This document shows positions 26,848-34,042 of a stretch of DNA of 34,042 nt, piece after piece. This DNA is from Planctomycetaceae bacterium. GTDB lineage: Bacteria > Planctomycetota > Planctomycetia > Planctomycetales > Planctomycetaceae. The notes under the pieces are model-generated. The model searched no databases. It had not been told where the DNA came from and saw only the letters and a list, made by a program, of their open reading frames with translations. The stretch lies in contig JAKFVC010000096.1 of assembly GCA_021732415.1 (NCBI GenBank), positions 1 through 34,042 of the forward strand, written 5' to 3'. How positions within the stretch are numbered: position 1 is the stretch's first letter; the number at the start of each line of letters is the position of its first letter. The position numbers and the translations under genes were made by a program.

Positions 26848-27825
26848 CTATTCGTCCAATAAATCGCGAATGGCCTGCGTGATCAACTCCACATTTGGAA
26901 CAATCGCAGCCTCCAGTGGCGGGCTGTAGGGCGTTGGTGCGAACGCGCCGTTCAGCCGGCGAATCGGGGCATCGAGATCGTCGAAGCCCTGATCCGCGAC
27001 CCGGGCCGCGACCTCCGCCCCGAAACCGTATGGAGCGAACGCCTCGTCAACGATCAACAGGCGGCCCGTTTTGTGAACCGATTGCAGGATGGTATCTGAA
27101 TCCAATGGCGAAACTGTTCGCGGATCGATCAGCTCGACGGAGATCCCTTCCTCGGCCAGTTTCGTTGCGGCCTGATGGACCTTGTGGACCATGTGAGCCA
27201 AGGCCACAACGGTGACCTGCGTTCCCTCGCGCACGATCCGCGCCTTCCCGAATTCCACAAAATGTTCGCCGTCCGGCACGGGCCCCTTAATGCTCAGGAT
27301 TTCCTTATGTTCAAGGAAAATCACGGGATCATCGCAGTTCAAGGCTGTCTTCATCAGCCCTTTCGCATCTGCCGCTGAGGAGGGCACGACGACTCGCAGC
27401 CCGGGAAAATGGCCGTACATCGGATAGTAGTTGCCCGAGTGATGGGTCGCCGCCGAGTGTCCGATACCGATACAGCCCCGCAACAATACTGGCATTTTCA
27501 GTCGGCCGCTGCTCATGTATTGCATCTTGGCGATTTGATTGATGATTTCACCAACCGCATCCAGCACGAAGTCGGAGAACATGAAGTCGATCACCGGACG
27601 AGTGCCCGTCATCGCGGCGCCGGCGGCCATCCCCACGAACCCGCGTTCGCAAATTGGTGTATCGCAGAGTCGTTCCGGACCGTAAATATCGTACAGACCG
27701 TGGGTTGTCTTGAAATTTCCGCCACGCTGGCCAATCCCCTCACCCATCACAAAAATGCGAGGGTTCTTGGCCATCTCTTCGGAGAGCGCCTCCAGCGTTG
27801 CCGCCATGAAACTGATGTCGCGCAT
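26848..27825 (-). CDS. 2-oxoacid dehydrogenase E1 component, beta subunit
   Basis: 325 aa, the expected E1-beta size. Start ATG at 27825. Transketolase-like pyrimidine-binding domain at about 1-180 with VMGEGIGQRGGNFKTTHGL, in which Glu 29 would contact thiamine diphosphate, then CERGFVGMAAGAAMTG and a GHSAATHHSGNYYPMYGHFP segment. The C-terminal transketolase domain has LIDPRTVSPLDSDTI and VDEAFAPYGFGAEVAARV. With an alpha subunit it would form a heterotetramer that decarboxylates a 2-oxoacid and acylates the lipoyl group of E2. E2 follows downstream on the same strand, separated by an A-family hairpin. The alpha-subunit gene is not adjacent: upstream stands a sugar kinase instead. The substrate is probably pyruvate but is not proven. 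Confidence 0.93.
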   Translation of the reverse strand: MRDISFMAATLEALSEEMAKNPRIFVMGEGIGQRGGNFKTTHGLYDIYGPERLCDTPICERGFVGMAAGAAMTGTRPVIDFMFSDFVLDAVGEIINQIAKMQYMSSGRLKMPVLLRGCIGIGHSAATHHSGNYYPMYGHFPGLRVVVPSSAADAKGLMKTALNCDDPVIFLEHKEILSIKGPVPDGEHFVEFGKARIVREGTQVTVVALAHMVHKVHQAATKLAEEGISVELIDPRTVSPLDSDTILQSVHKTGRLLIVDEAFAPYGFGAEVAARVADQGFDDLDAPIRRLNGAFAPTPYSPPLEAAIVPNVELITQAIRDLLDE

Positions 27826-27891
27826 GTCGTATTCTCTTTGCTGCGTTCTACCAACCCGATCATTTCGCCGCGATTCCGCCCAGAGGGGACA

Positions 27892-29475
27892 CTATGGTCG
27901 AGCACCGACCGCCGCAGCCAATCGTTTTTCAAATTCTTTTAATTCCGTCTGATAGGCACCGGTCCAGTCCGCGACCGGTTCGACGACATCCTTGAATCGC
28001 ACCATACAGGCCACCGCTTCAGACATCTCGCAGTCTTCAGCGATTCCCTTCTCTCGCCGCAAATGCGTTTCGTAGGCAGCGAGCGCCGTCACGGCCGCAC
28101 CCAAGGCGGGCCCTTCATCCGATTCCAACCGCGAGATCGGTCGCTGCAGGACCGACGCCAGAATGCGGCACATCAAGTCACTGCGGGCAATCCCCCCGGA
28201 GACCGTGATGCGGCGAATCTTCTGGCCGGCTTGCTCATGCTCGCGAACGCCGAGAGCGATCAAATACGCCAGCCCCTCGAGTGCCGCGCGGAAACGCTGA
28301 CCAGGCTCTTTAGGCTCGGCACCGAACCACTTCAAGTTGGCCTGCGCGGCGCTGACTCCCAAGGAAGGTTCTGGTTGCACAAACGGCCAGACGGCCGCGC
28401 CTTGAGAACCCGGAGTGAGTTTTTCCGCCGCGGCGGCCAACCCTTTCCAGTCAGGCTTCTGACCGACGACTTGATCCAGGAACTGGGCGCCGTTGCTGTA
28501 GCAACGCATCCACAGATACGGGCCCCAGTTCAATCGCATCACATCCAGCGTGCCGCCAGTCGGCGTTGACTTGGATGAAGAATTGACGACTGCCGAATTC
28601 CCCAGAATGATCGCCACTTGCCCGGCATCCACCGCACCGCCACCGATCAACCCGGCCTGCTGGTCATCCGACGTCGGATAAATTAGCGGTCGTTTGCGAG
28701 AATCAATCCCGGCATCTAGCGCGAGGTTTTCCGAGATTGGCCCCAGTGCATCAAACTGATCGATAATATCGGGCAGTTGATTCCAGGCCAGCTTGCGGTA
28801 TTCGGGGTTCGCCAGGGCATTCAGCATCCCCTTGGCCCACTTTTTCTTTTTGAAGTCCATCAGGCCCGTCGACGCCGCGACCGAAACGCTGCAAGCATTG
28901 AAGTTGCCCGTCAGAAAACCTGCCGCCAAGGCACCGTGCGGCAGCATGCGAAAGGTGCGTTTCCAATCTTCCTCGCTGAGATGCTCTTCATCTTTCACCA
29001 GATGACATAGCGAATAGCGCACCGCCCACGGACCGCCGATCAATTTCTGAACCGCAGCCTGGCCACCCAGACGTTCCAGTCCCTTGAGATGGTATTCGGC
29101 CAGTGTCGAGTCGTTCCAACAGATGGCCCGGCGGACTTGGGAATAATCCCGATCGATGCGTCCCGCAGTGTGATGAGTAGCGGAAATGCCCCCCGCCACC
29201 CAGTGCTTCAAACGGCCAAGTTCTCGCAATCGGGCCGCCATGGCGCGCGTGGTCGCCCGCGCCTGACCTTCTAATTGCAGGATGCTCAGTTCGAATGTGC
29301 CGGGCTCGAGCAGCCGATCGCCTTGAATCGGACCACGGTACAAGTCGGTCGGTAGCCGCACTTCTGCGAGCTTATGTCCAGTCAAATCAAACGCCAGACA
29401 TTTGACCGAACCAGTACTAAAATCCCAGCCCGTGACGATTCTGTCGGCGGGTGTGCAGCGCAACGCATCAGCCAT
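27892..29475 (-). CDS. FGGY-family carbohydrate kinase, xylulokinase-like
   Basis: 527 aa from the ATG at 29475; the longer frame to 29574 is unlikely. The N-terminal actin-like ATPase fold begins VTGWDFSTGSVKCLAFDLTG, the phosphate-1 motif. ICWNDST matches the substrate-binding W-x-D motif of FGGY kinases. ILGNSAVVNSSS resembles the phosphate-2 motif. Near the C-terminus, VSGGIARSDLMCRILASVLQ and EGPALGAAVTAL are typical FGGY signatures. Such kinases phosphorylate D-xylulose or related sugars with ATP. No isomerase or transporter gene adjoins it. Its stop is 67 bases upstream of the E1-beta start, on the same strand. The sugar substrate cannot be read from the sequence. Confidence 0.85.
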   Translation of the reverse strand: MADALRCTPADRIVTGWDFSTGSVKCLAFDLTGHKLAEVRLPTDLYRGPIQGDRLLEPGTFELSILQLEGQARATTRAMAARLRELGRLKHWVAGGISATHHTAGRIDRDYSQVRRAICWNDSTLAEYHLKGLERLGGQAAVQKLIGGPWAVRYSLCHLVKDEEHLSEEDWKRTFRMLPHGALAAGFLTGNFNACSVSVAASTGLMDFKKKKWAKGMLNALANPEYRKLAWNQLPDIIDQFDALGPISENLALDAGIDSRKRPLIYPTSDDQQAGLIGGGAVDAGQVAIILGNSAVVNSSSKSTPTGGTLDVMRLNWGPYLWMRCYSNGAQFLDQVVGQKPDWKGLAAAAEKLTPGSQGAAVWPFVQPEPSLGVSAAQANLKWFGAEPKEPGQRFRAALEGLAYLIALGVREHEQAGQKIRRITVSGGIARSDLMCRILASVLQRPISRLESDEGPALGAAVTALAAYETHLRREKGIAEDCEMSEAVACMVRFKDVVEPVADWTGAYQTELKEFEKRLAAAVGARP

Positions 29476-29741
29476 GATTGATTTCAATAGGGTAAAACAG
29501 ATTATCGGACGATCAAAGTGAGAGCATGCCCCGTTTGAAGCACACATCCAAACAGGCGGACGTTCATTTTGCAACAGTCAGCGATGTGGTTTACTGGTTG
29601 AGAACCTAATGAGAGGTCGAATTGAAGTCGGGGTGAGAGTGTACTGTAATTTGAGGGGGGATTGAGGAAAATATTCTATGTCGACCAAGTCGAGTAGTGG
29701 ATCTGGAGATTTTCAGCCTGTCTGAGGACAATCTCATCCAC

Positions 29742-29843
29742 GCGAGGCTCCGCCGAGCCGTAGCCCGACTCTCTGAGTCGGGACTCTTCGTCGCAAAGTA
29801 CGCGACTCAGAGAGTCGGGCTACAGTTCGGCAGAGCCTCACCT
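29742..29843. repeat. Family A repeat bounded by family-B-like fragments
   Basis: Left flank GCGAGGCTCCGCCGAGCC (29742-29759) resembles the left arm of family B (GCGAGGCTCCCGCCGAGCC). Right flank AGTTCGGCAGAGCCTCACC resembles its right arm (GGCTCGGCGGGAGCCTCGCC). A complete family A hairpin lies exactly between them. Confidence 0.55.
29760..29823. repeat. Hairpin repeat, family A, copy 4
   Basis: GTAGCCCGACTCTCTGAGTC at the left is complemented by GACTCAGAGAGTCGGGCTAC at the right. Its arms match copy 2 exactly while the loop differs. It lies upstream of enolase, between divergent genes. Confidence 0.9.
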
Positions 29844-29917
29844 TCGAGTAAACGCAGACGATTGAGCAAAATCACGTGGAACAACCCCCACGTCAGAATA
29901 GAAACGTCACCAACATC

Positions 29918-31252
29918 ATGCAGATCGAACGAGTTCTCGCCCGTGAAGTCCTCGACAGCCGAGGCCGCCCGACCGTGGAGGTCGAAGTCACATTTGGAGG
30001 CCATGCCGGCCGTAGCATCGTCCCGAGCGGTGCCAGTACCGGGCAGTTCGAAGCATGGGAATTACGCGATACCACCGACCATTGGTATGACGGGACCAGC
30101 GTCCGGACGGCCGTGAAGCACGTCAATGAGATCCTCGGCCCCGCAATTTTGGGATTGAATGCCGTCGACCAGCAGGCGATCGATCAACGTCTCATTGAAC
30201 TGGACGGAACTCCCAATAAATCCCGCTTGGGGGCGAACGCCGTCCTGGGGGTTTCGTTGGCCACGGCCCACGCGGCAGCCGCCGGACAACGCGTCCGACT
30301 GGATCAGCATCTCCACCAAGTCTGGCGCGATGTGACTCGCATTCAGACCGGTCAGGAAGCCGCCCCGCCCAGTATTCCGCTGCCGATGGTCAACATGATC
30401 TCGGGGGGACTGCACGCGGGGGGGAACCTCGATTTTCAAGATTTTCTAGCGATTCCCGTCGGCGCTCCGACTTATCGCGTCGCCTTGGAATGGATCGTGC
30501 GGATCTACCGGCACCTGGGCAAACTGCTCAACAAGGCCGGCTTCGAAGGCACGCTGGTTGGTGACGAAGGGGGCTACGGCCCGCATGTGACCAGTCCGCA
30601 CGCCGCGGCCGAATTTGTCGTGCGAGCCATTGAAGCCGCCGGCCTGCAGCCCGGCAGCGATGTCTGCCTCGGGCTGGATGTCGCCAGCACTCACTTCTAC
30701 GAGAACGGCCGCTACCGCCTGATTGCCAGTGGCGGCCAGGAGTTGACTTCGTCCCAGATGGTTGATTTGCTCGACGATCTGGTCGCGAAGTTTCCGATTA
30801 TCAGTATCGAAGATGGAATCGCCGATGCCGACTGGGACGGCTGGCGACTGCTCACCGATCGCCTGCGAACCAAGGTGCAACTGATCGGAGACGATCTGTT
30901 TGTGACCAATCATCAGCGTCTGCGCGAGGGGATTGAAAAGGATGTCGCCAACAGCGTGCTGGTGAAAGTCAACCAGATCGGGACGATTTCCGAGACGATG
31001 CAAACCATCCGCCTGGCCTTGGACAACAACTATTGGCCCGTAATCTCAGCCCGCAGCGGAGAAACAGAAGACGCGACCATCGCCGACTTGGCAGTCGCCA
31101 CGGGTGCAGGTCAGATCAAGATCGGCTCCGTCGCGCGCAGCGAACGTCTCGCCAAGTACAATCAGTTGTTGAGACTGGAAGAATATCTCGGCGAACAGGG
31201 GAATTATCAGGGCGGCAAAATCTTCGAACACCGATTGAAACGCACGAATTGA
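29918..31252 (+). CDS. eno: Divergent enolase (phosphopyruvate hydratase family)
   Basis: 444 aa from ATG 29918; a GTG at 29876 is less likely because MQIERVLAREVLDSRGRPT matches the family N-terminus. Enolase converts 2-phosphoglycerate to phosphoenolpyruvate. Conserved features include the loop PSGASTG (36-42), SGGLHAG (162-168), GDEGG (215-219), magnesium ligands Asp 253, Glu 298 and Asp 325, Lys 350 in KVNQIGT, and Lys 401 in GQIKIG. Two usual positions differ: canonical QEF is QDF (Asp 175) and canonical SHRSGETED is SARSGETED (Ala 378), replacing the phosphate-side histidine. This may be a distinct enolase subfamily with altered activity, or the organism may carry a second, canonical copy elsewhere. 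It stands alone, followed by repeat C. There is no strong Shine-Dalgarno. Confidence 0.88.
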   Translation: MQIERVLAREVLDSRGRPTVEVEVTFGGHAGRSIVPSGASTGQFEAWELRDTTDHWYDGTSVRTAVKHVNEILGPAILGLNAVDQQAIDQRLIELDGTPNKSRLGANAVLGVSLATAHAAAAGQRVRLDQHLHQVWRDVTRIQTGQEAAPPSIPLPMVNMISGGLHAGGNLDFQDFLAIPVGAPTYRVALEWIVRIYRHLGKLLNKAGFEGTLVGDEGGYGPHVTSPHAAAEFVVRAIEAAGLQPGSDVCLGLDVASTHFYENGRYRLIASGGQELTSSQMVDLLDDLVAKFPIISIEDGIADADWDGWRLLTDRLRTKVQLIGDDLFVTNHQRLREGIEKDVANSVLVKVNQIGTISETMQTIRLALDNNYWPVISARSGETEDATIADLAVATGAGQIKIGSVARSERLAKYNQLLRLEEYLGEQGNYQGGKIFEHRLKRTN

Positions 31253-31264
31253 GGTGCGACGTAT

Positions 31265-31362
31265 CGTGGGACAGGTCTCCAGGCCCGTCCGTCCCCCCAT
31301 CTGATGCGCTATTTTGCACTCCGATTTAGGCTGGACGGACGGGCCTGGAGACCCGTCCCACG
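31265..31362. repeat. Inverted repeat, family C, copy 2
   Basis: CGTGGGACAGGTCTCCAGGC at the left and GCCTGGAGACCCGTCCCACG at the right. The arms match copy 1 (18266-18381) with one base changed at the left; the interiors differ. It lies 12 bases after the enolase stop, between two co-directional genes. Confidence 0.9.
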
Positions 31363-31387
31363 GATTCAAGAAAGTACAACGTCACCA

Positions 31388-32551
31388 ATGTGGCCCCCTC
31401 AGTGGATTGATCTGATAACCCGGATCCACCAACAAAACCAACCGGCCGTGTTGGTCGTCACAGGTGGTGGAGCATCGGCCATCGCGGAACTCCTGGCGGT
31501 ACCGGGAGCATCGCGAACAATTCTCGACGCCCAAGTCCCGTACTCATCCGAAGCGTTGATTGCCTGGCTCGGCCGGCGTCCCGATCAATTCTGCGATGAA
31601 CGAACTGCCCTCGCGATGGCCTCGGTCGCGGCATATCGAGCGGGCAAGCTGTTACCGAAAGAGCCGAAATCGCCGGTTGAGACCACGCCATTCGGAATCA
31701 GTTGCACGGCCTCATTGGCCAGTGACCGTCCAAAGCGGGGAGATCATCGTTGCTTCATCGCCGTGCAAACCTCTTATCTCACGACAAGTTACTCGTTGAT
31801 ACTGGAAAAGGGGGCTCGTTCCCGTGCCGAGGAAGACGCCCTTGTCGGCCAATTCATCGTTCGCGCATTGGCTATCGGAGTTGGTTTGACGGATGTCCCC
31901 GAAGTGGATTTCAGGTCGACCGAAGTCATCGTCGTGGAGCTTCAACCAGCCCCTGAATTACTGTCTCAAGTCTGGCAGGGAAAGGCCGATTGTGTCTGGT
32001 CGTTGCCTGACTGGTCATTTGAAACTCAACCACCCGTCAAGCCGGTCGGACTGCTGTGCGGCGCATTTGATCCGCTGCATTACGGACACGAAGAATTGCG
32101 GCAGGTTGCTGAGAGGCGCCTCGGCGGCCTGGTCGCCTACGAGCTGTCCATCACGAATGTCGACAAACCCCCGCTCGACTTTCTGACTATCGAACGGCGC
32201 CGGCAACAGTTTCAGGAAATCCCGCTCACGCTCACCAATGCCCCGCGTTTCTGGCAGAAGGCGAAGGTCTTTCCCGGTACGACATTCGTTGTGGGTTGTG
32301 ACACGGCCATTCGCATTATCGACGCCAAATACGACAGCGGCGATAAAGAAGTTCTGCGACAAACCATTCAGCAAATCCGAGCTGCCGGATGTCGCTTCCT
32401 GGTCGCTTCGCGGGAGGTCAACGGACAGCTGTTGACCCTCGCCAATTTGAATGTCCCCGAGTTTGCGAGAGACCTCTTTGAAGAAATCCCCGCCACAGAT
32501 TTTCGAGCCGACGTTTCCTCAACCGAGCTGCGTCATCCGGAGTCGTCGTGA
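31388..32551 (+). CDS. CinA-like/NMNAT-like fusion protein
   Basis: 387 aa from ATG 31388; the longer frame from 31304 would translate repeat C. The N-terminal half (about 5-205) resembles the CinA C-terminal (NMN deamidase) fold: VLVVTGGGASAIAELLAVPG, ILDAQVPYSSEALIAWLG and DERTALAMASVAAYRAG. The usual ESCTGG serine motif is replaced by VTGGGAS, so deamidase activity is doubtful. The C-terminal half (about 218-387) is a nucleotidyltransferase: GLLCGAFDPLHYGHEELRQV with HxGH at 231-234, FLTIERRRQQF, and VSSTELR (376-382), matching the ISSTxxR motif of NMN/NaMN adenylyltransferases. The combination suggests NAD or pyridine-nucleotide metabolism. I recall a similar pairing in plant and fungal proteins but cannot verify it here. 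It sits downstream of enolase. Confidence 0.78.
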   Translation: MWPPQWIDLITRIHQQNQPAVLVVTGGGASAIAELLAVPGASRTILDAQVPYSSEALIAWLGRRPDQFCDERTALAMASVAAYRAGKLLPKEPKSPVETTPFGISCTASLASDRPKRGDHRCFIAVQTSYLTTSYSLILEKGARSRAEEDALVGQFIVRALAIGVGLTDVPEVDFRSTEVIVVELQPAPELLSQVWQGKADCVWSLPDWSFETQPPVKPVGLLCGAFDPLHYGHEELRQVAERRLGGLVAYELSITNVDKPPLDFLTIERRRQQFQEIPLTLTNAPRFWQKAKVFPGTTFVVGCDTAIRIIDAKYDSGDKEVLRQTIQQIRAAGCRFLVASREVNGQLLTLANLNVPEFARDLFEEIPATDFRADVSSTELRHPESS

Positions 32552-32828
32552 GCCCATGTGGCGTTGGTCGCGGAATTTCGGGCCACCACGCCGCGATTTC
32601 ACGCCGACTTTACCGAATAGATGTCCCTGGCGCGAGATTTCTGCGTATACTCTTCACAGCGGCTCTCGCCGCCACAAACCGATCGCGTCGATCATTTTCC
32701 ATCATTTCCAAGATCTAGATACAACGCCCGAGCGATTTTTGATCTCGATTTGCAGAACCTGGACGCGATAATTGGGTTAGATAAAGGTGACGTGTTCGCG
32801 GAGTGGGTCGCTGGAAGGTCAGCAGGCA

Positions 32829-33947
32829 ATGGAAGAACCAGACGGCAGCAGCGCGCAGGCAGCGGCCGGGAACGTTGAAGTTCCCGACTGGATGCTGAAA
32901 CGTCGCGCCCGCCAGGCACAGGCCGCAGCTCGCAACGCCAGTCAGGCGGCGGTGACTCCGGCTACCGTGACACCTGCCACTGCACTCCTGGAAACGGCCG
33001 CTGGTGAGTCGGAAGTTGATACAGCCAAGGTTGTTACGCCGGTTGTTAAGCAGCCTCCTGCGTGGTTTCGTCCCAAGGCGGCAGTTGCGAAGCAGGAGGC
33101 CACTGTCGCGAGTGACACGGAATCCGCAACGGAACCGGAATCCAAGACAGAAACCGAACCCGAATCCGAACCTGTCGACACAGGTGTCGCTCTCCCGCCG
33201 ATCGCCGCCGACGAGCCCGTTCCGCTGGAATGGCACGAAGGACTCCGTGAGCGTTGGTTGGGAAAGTCGGCACTTCGCAGTTATGCCATCTCGATCTGCA
33301 TGCACCTGATGGCCGGATTATCGCTGTCGCTGGTGGTCTTTCACGAGGAAGTCGTCAATCTGGGCCTCAATACGTTGATGGGTGTTCAAGGCGAAGATGC
33401 GGCCGTCGAAGCCTTGGATGAGTCGACCGTGTTCGAAGTCGATGCGTCGGGTGGCCAGACCAGCGACAACTTGGACACCATGCTGGCCGCGAGTGCTGTG
33501 TCCAACGCACTGGGGCCCTCATCTCTCAAGATCCCGGACGATATTGGCGGCTTTAGCAAGGGCGAGGGCGACGGTAAGGGGGACGAGATCGGCGACGGCC
33601 TGAATGTGGGCGGTTTCAAAATGCCCGAGGGAGGCAAGGCGGTCAGTAAAGGGAGCTTCACCGCCTGGACCGTGCCTGAGGACCCCAAGCCGGGTGAAGA
33701 TTACAAGATCGTGATTCAGGTAAAATACAAGAAACGCAATCTGAAGATTCCCTCGGGAGACATCACTGGTTCCGTCATCGGTACCGACAAATTCCGCCTG
33801 ATGATCTCGCCCAGTACGTCTGAAGTCATTGCCGATGCGAATCAGGTGGTGATTTACGTCCCCGGTGCCGCCGCCCGCGTACGAGATACGATTCGGGTCT
33901 ATTCAGCGACGCTCAAAGAGAATCAACGTCTCGAAATCGTGTTCTAA
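32829..33947 (+). CDS. Single-pass membrane protein of unknown function
   Basis: 372 aa from ATG 32829; an in-frame GTG at 32787 would add 14 residues. I do not recognise a named family. Residues 1-130 are low-complexity, rich in Ala, Thr, Pro and Glu, with SATEPESKTETEPESEPVDT. A conserved-looking juxtamembrane stretch (EWHEGLRERWLGKSALRSYA) leads to one hydrophobic helix (about 150-170, AISICMHLMAGLSLSLVVF). A glycine/aspartate-rich segment (GGFSKGEGDGKGDEIGDGLN) follows, then a beta-rich C-terminal domain of about 120 residues that lacks cysteines. Topology is probably cytoplasmic N-terminus and extracytoplasmic C-terminus. Similar layouts occur in planctomycete proteins of unknown role. 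The next stretch to the window end has no gene. Confidence 0.75.
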   Translation: MEEPDGSSAQAAAGNVEVPDWMLKRRARQAQAAARNASQAAVTPATVTPATALLETAAGESEVDTAKVVTPVVKQPPAWFRPKAAVAKQEATVASDTESATEPESKTETEPESEPVDTGVALPPIAADEPVPLEWHEGLRERWLGKSALRSYAISICMHLMAGLSLSLVVFHEEVVNLGLNTLMGVQGEDAAVEALDESTVFEVDASGGQTSDNLDTMLAASAVSNALGPSSLKIPDDIGGFSKGEGDGKGDEIGDGLNVGGFKMPEGGKAVSKGSFTAWTVPEDPKPGEDYKIVIQVKYKKRNLKIPSGDITGSVIGTDKFRLMISPSTSEVIADANQVVIYVPGAAARVRDTIRVYSATLKENQRLEIVF

Positions 33948-34002
33948 CTCTTGGCGTAGAAGAATTCGTGAGAAATCTTGCGTCGTCGCGCCAATGATTC
34001 TA

Positions 34003-34035
34003 GCTCCCCTCGCCCTGGTACCCCGGGGAGAGGGG
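34003..34035. repeat. GC-rich hairpin repeat, family H, right copy
   Basis: GCTCCCCTCGCCCTGGTACC and onward to GGGGAGAGGGG, the inverted counterpart of bases 1-33 with two differences. It lies shortly after the last gene, at the very end of the window. Confidence 0.8.
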
Positions 34036-34042
34036 TCGGGGG

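Larger units (their letters stand above)
29476..29917. other. 442-base divergent gap between sugar kinase and enolase
   Basis: It holds family A repeat copy 4 (29760-29823) flanked by fragments similar to family B arms (29742-29759 and 29825-29843). The first 250 bases are more AT-rich and probably contain both promoters, but I cannot place -35/-10 boxes. A 139-codon open frame at 29697-30116 runs through the repeat into enolase and is not a gene. Confidence 0.6.

Noticed and set aside
29697-30116. 139-codon plus-strand open frame upstream of enolase
   Set aside because: It runs through repeat A and then out of frame into enolase, with no supporting features.
1-34042. Search for a defence, phage, secretion or biosynthetic island
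   Set aside because: No integrase, transposase, toxin-antitoxin, restriction, nuclease-defence or synthase genes are visible. The novelty is limited to repeats and single proteins.

Overview
The window looks like ordinary chromosomal DNA of a planctomycete (phylum Planctomycetota). I infer this from family content: secreted DUF1549/DUF1553 proteins paired with twin-arginine DUF1501 proteins, a large PVC-type membrane-bound dehydrogenase with a C-terminal haem-binding domain, an ECF sigma factor divergent from a Ser/Thr kinase fused to WD40 repeats, and an NPCBM-type secreted protein. Base composition looks moderately GC-rich and even throughout. I see no phage, plasmid, transposase, CRISPR, tRNA or rRNA. 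The species cannot be fixed from the sequence alone.

Layout. 0.1-6.6 kb: a secreted DUF1549/DUF1553 protein (+) faces a secreted NPCBM protein and a phytoene-desaturase-like FAD oxidoreductase (both -). 7.0-11.3 kb: the haem-binding dehydrogenase and recA (+). 11.3-13.1 kb: a 0.6 kb gap full of inverted repeats, then rpmF-plsX (+). 13.2-17.3 kb (-): a likely operon of DUF1549/DUF1553, DUF1501 and a WD40 protein. 17.6-21.9 kb: an ECF sigma factor (-) divergent from a kinase-WD40 protein (+). 21.9-25.3 kb (-): a second DUF1501 protein and recG. 25.5-29.5 kb (-): FGGY sugar kinase, 2-oxoacid dehydrogenase E1-beta and E2. 29.9-34.0 kb (+): a divergent enolase, a CinA-like/NMNAT-like fusion, and a single-pass membrane protein of unknown function.

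How the genes relate. Housekeeping functions (RecA, RecG, L32, PlsX) are interleaved with planctomycete-specific secreted proteins. Planctomycete DUF1549/DUF1553 and DUF1501 genes usually occur as pairs, and here one complete pair has a WD40 partner. The sigma-kinase pair is probably a signalling unit. The E1-beta/E2 genes supply only part of a 2-oxoacid dehydrogenase, because no E1-alpha or E3 gene is present.

The most striking non-genic feature is the density of intergenic inverted repeats. I count at least eight sequence families, four of them in two or more copies. They sit between convergent, divergent and co-directional genes alike, so they are not simply terminators. One copy appears nested inside remnants of another family. 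The two window ends carry inverted copies of one family, which may mean the sequence ends at assembly-breaking repeats. The most interesting proteins are the CinA/NMNAT fusion, whose CinA half lacks the usual Ser motif, and the enolase, which has changes at two normally catalytic positions.
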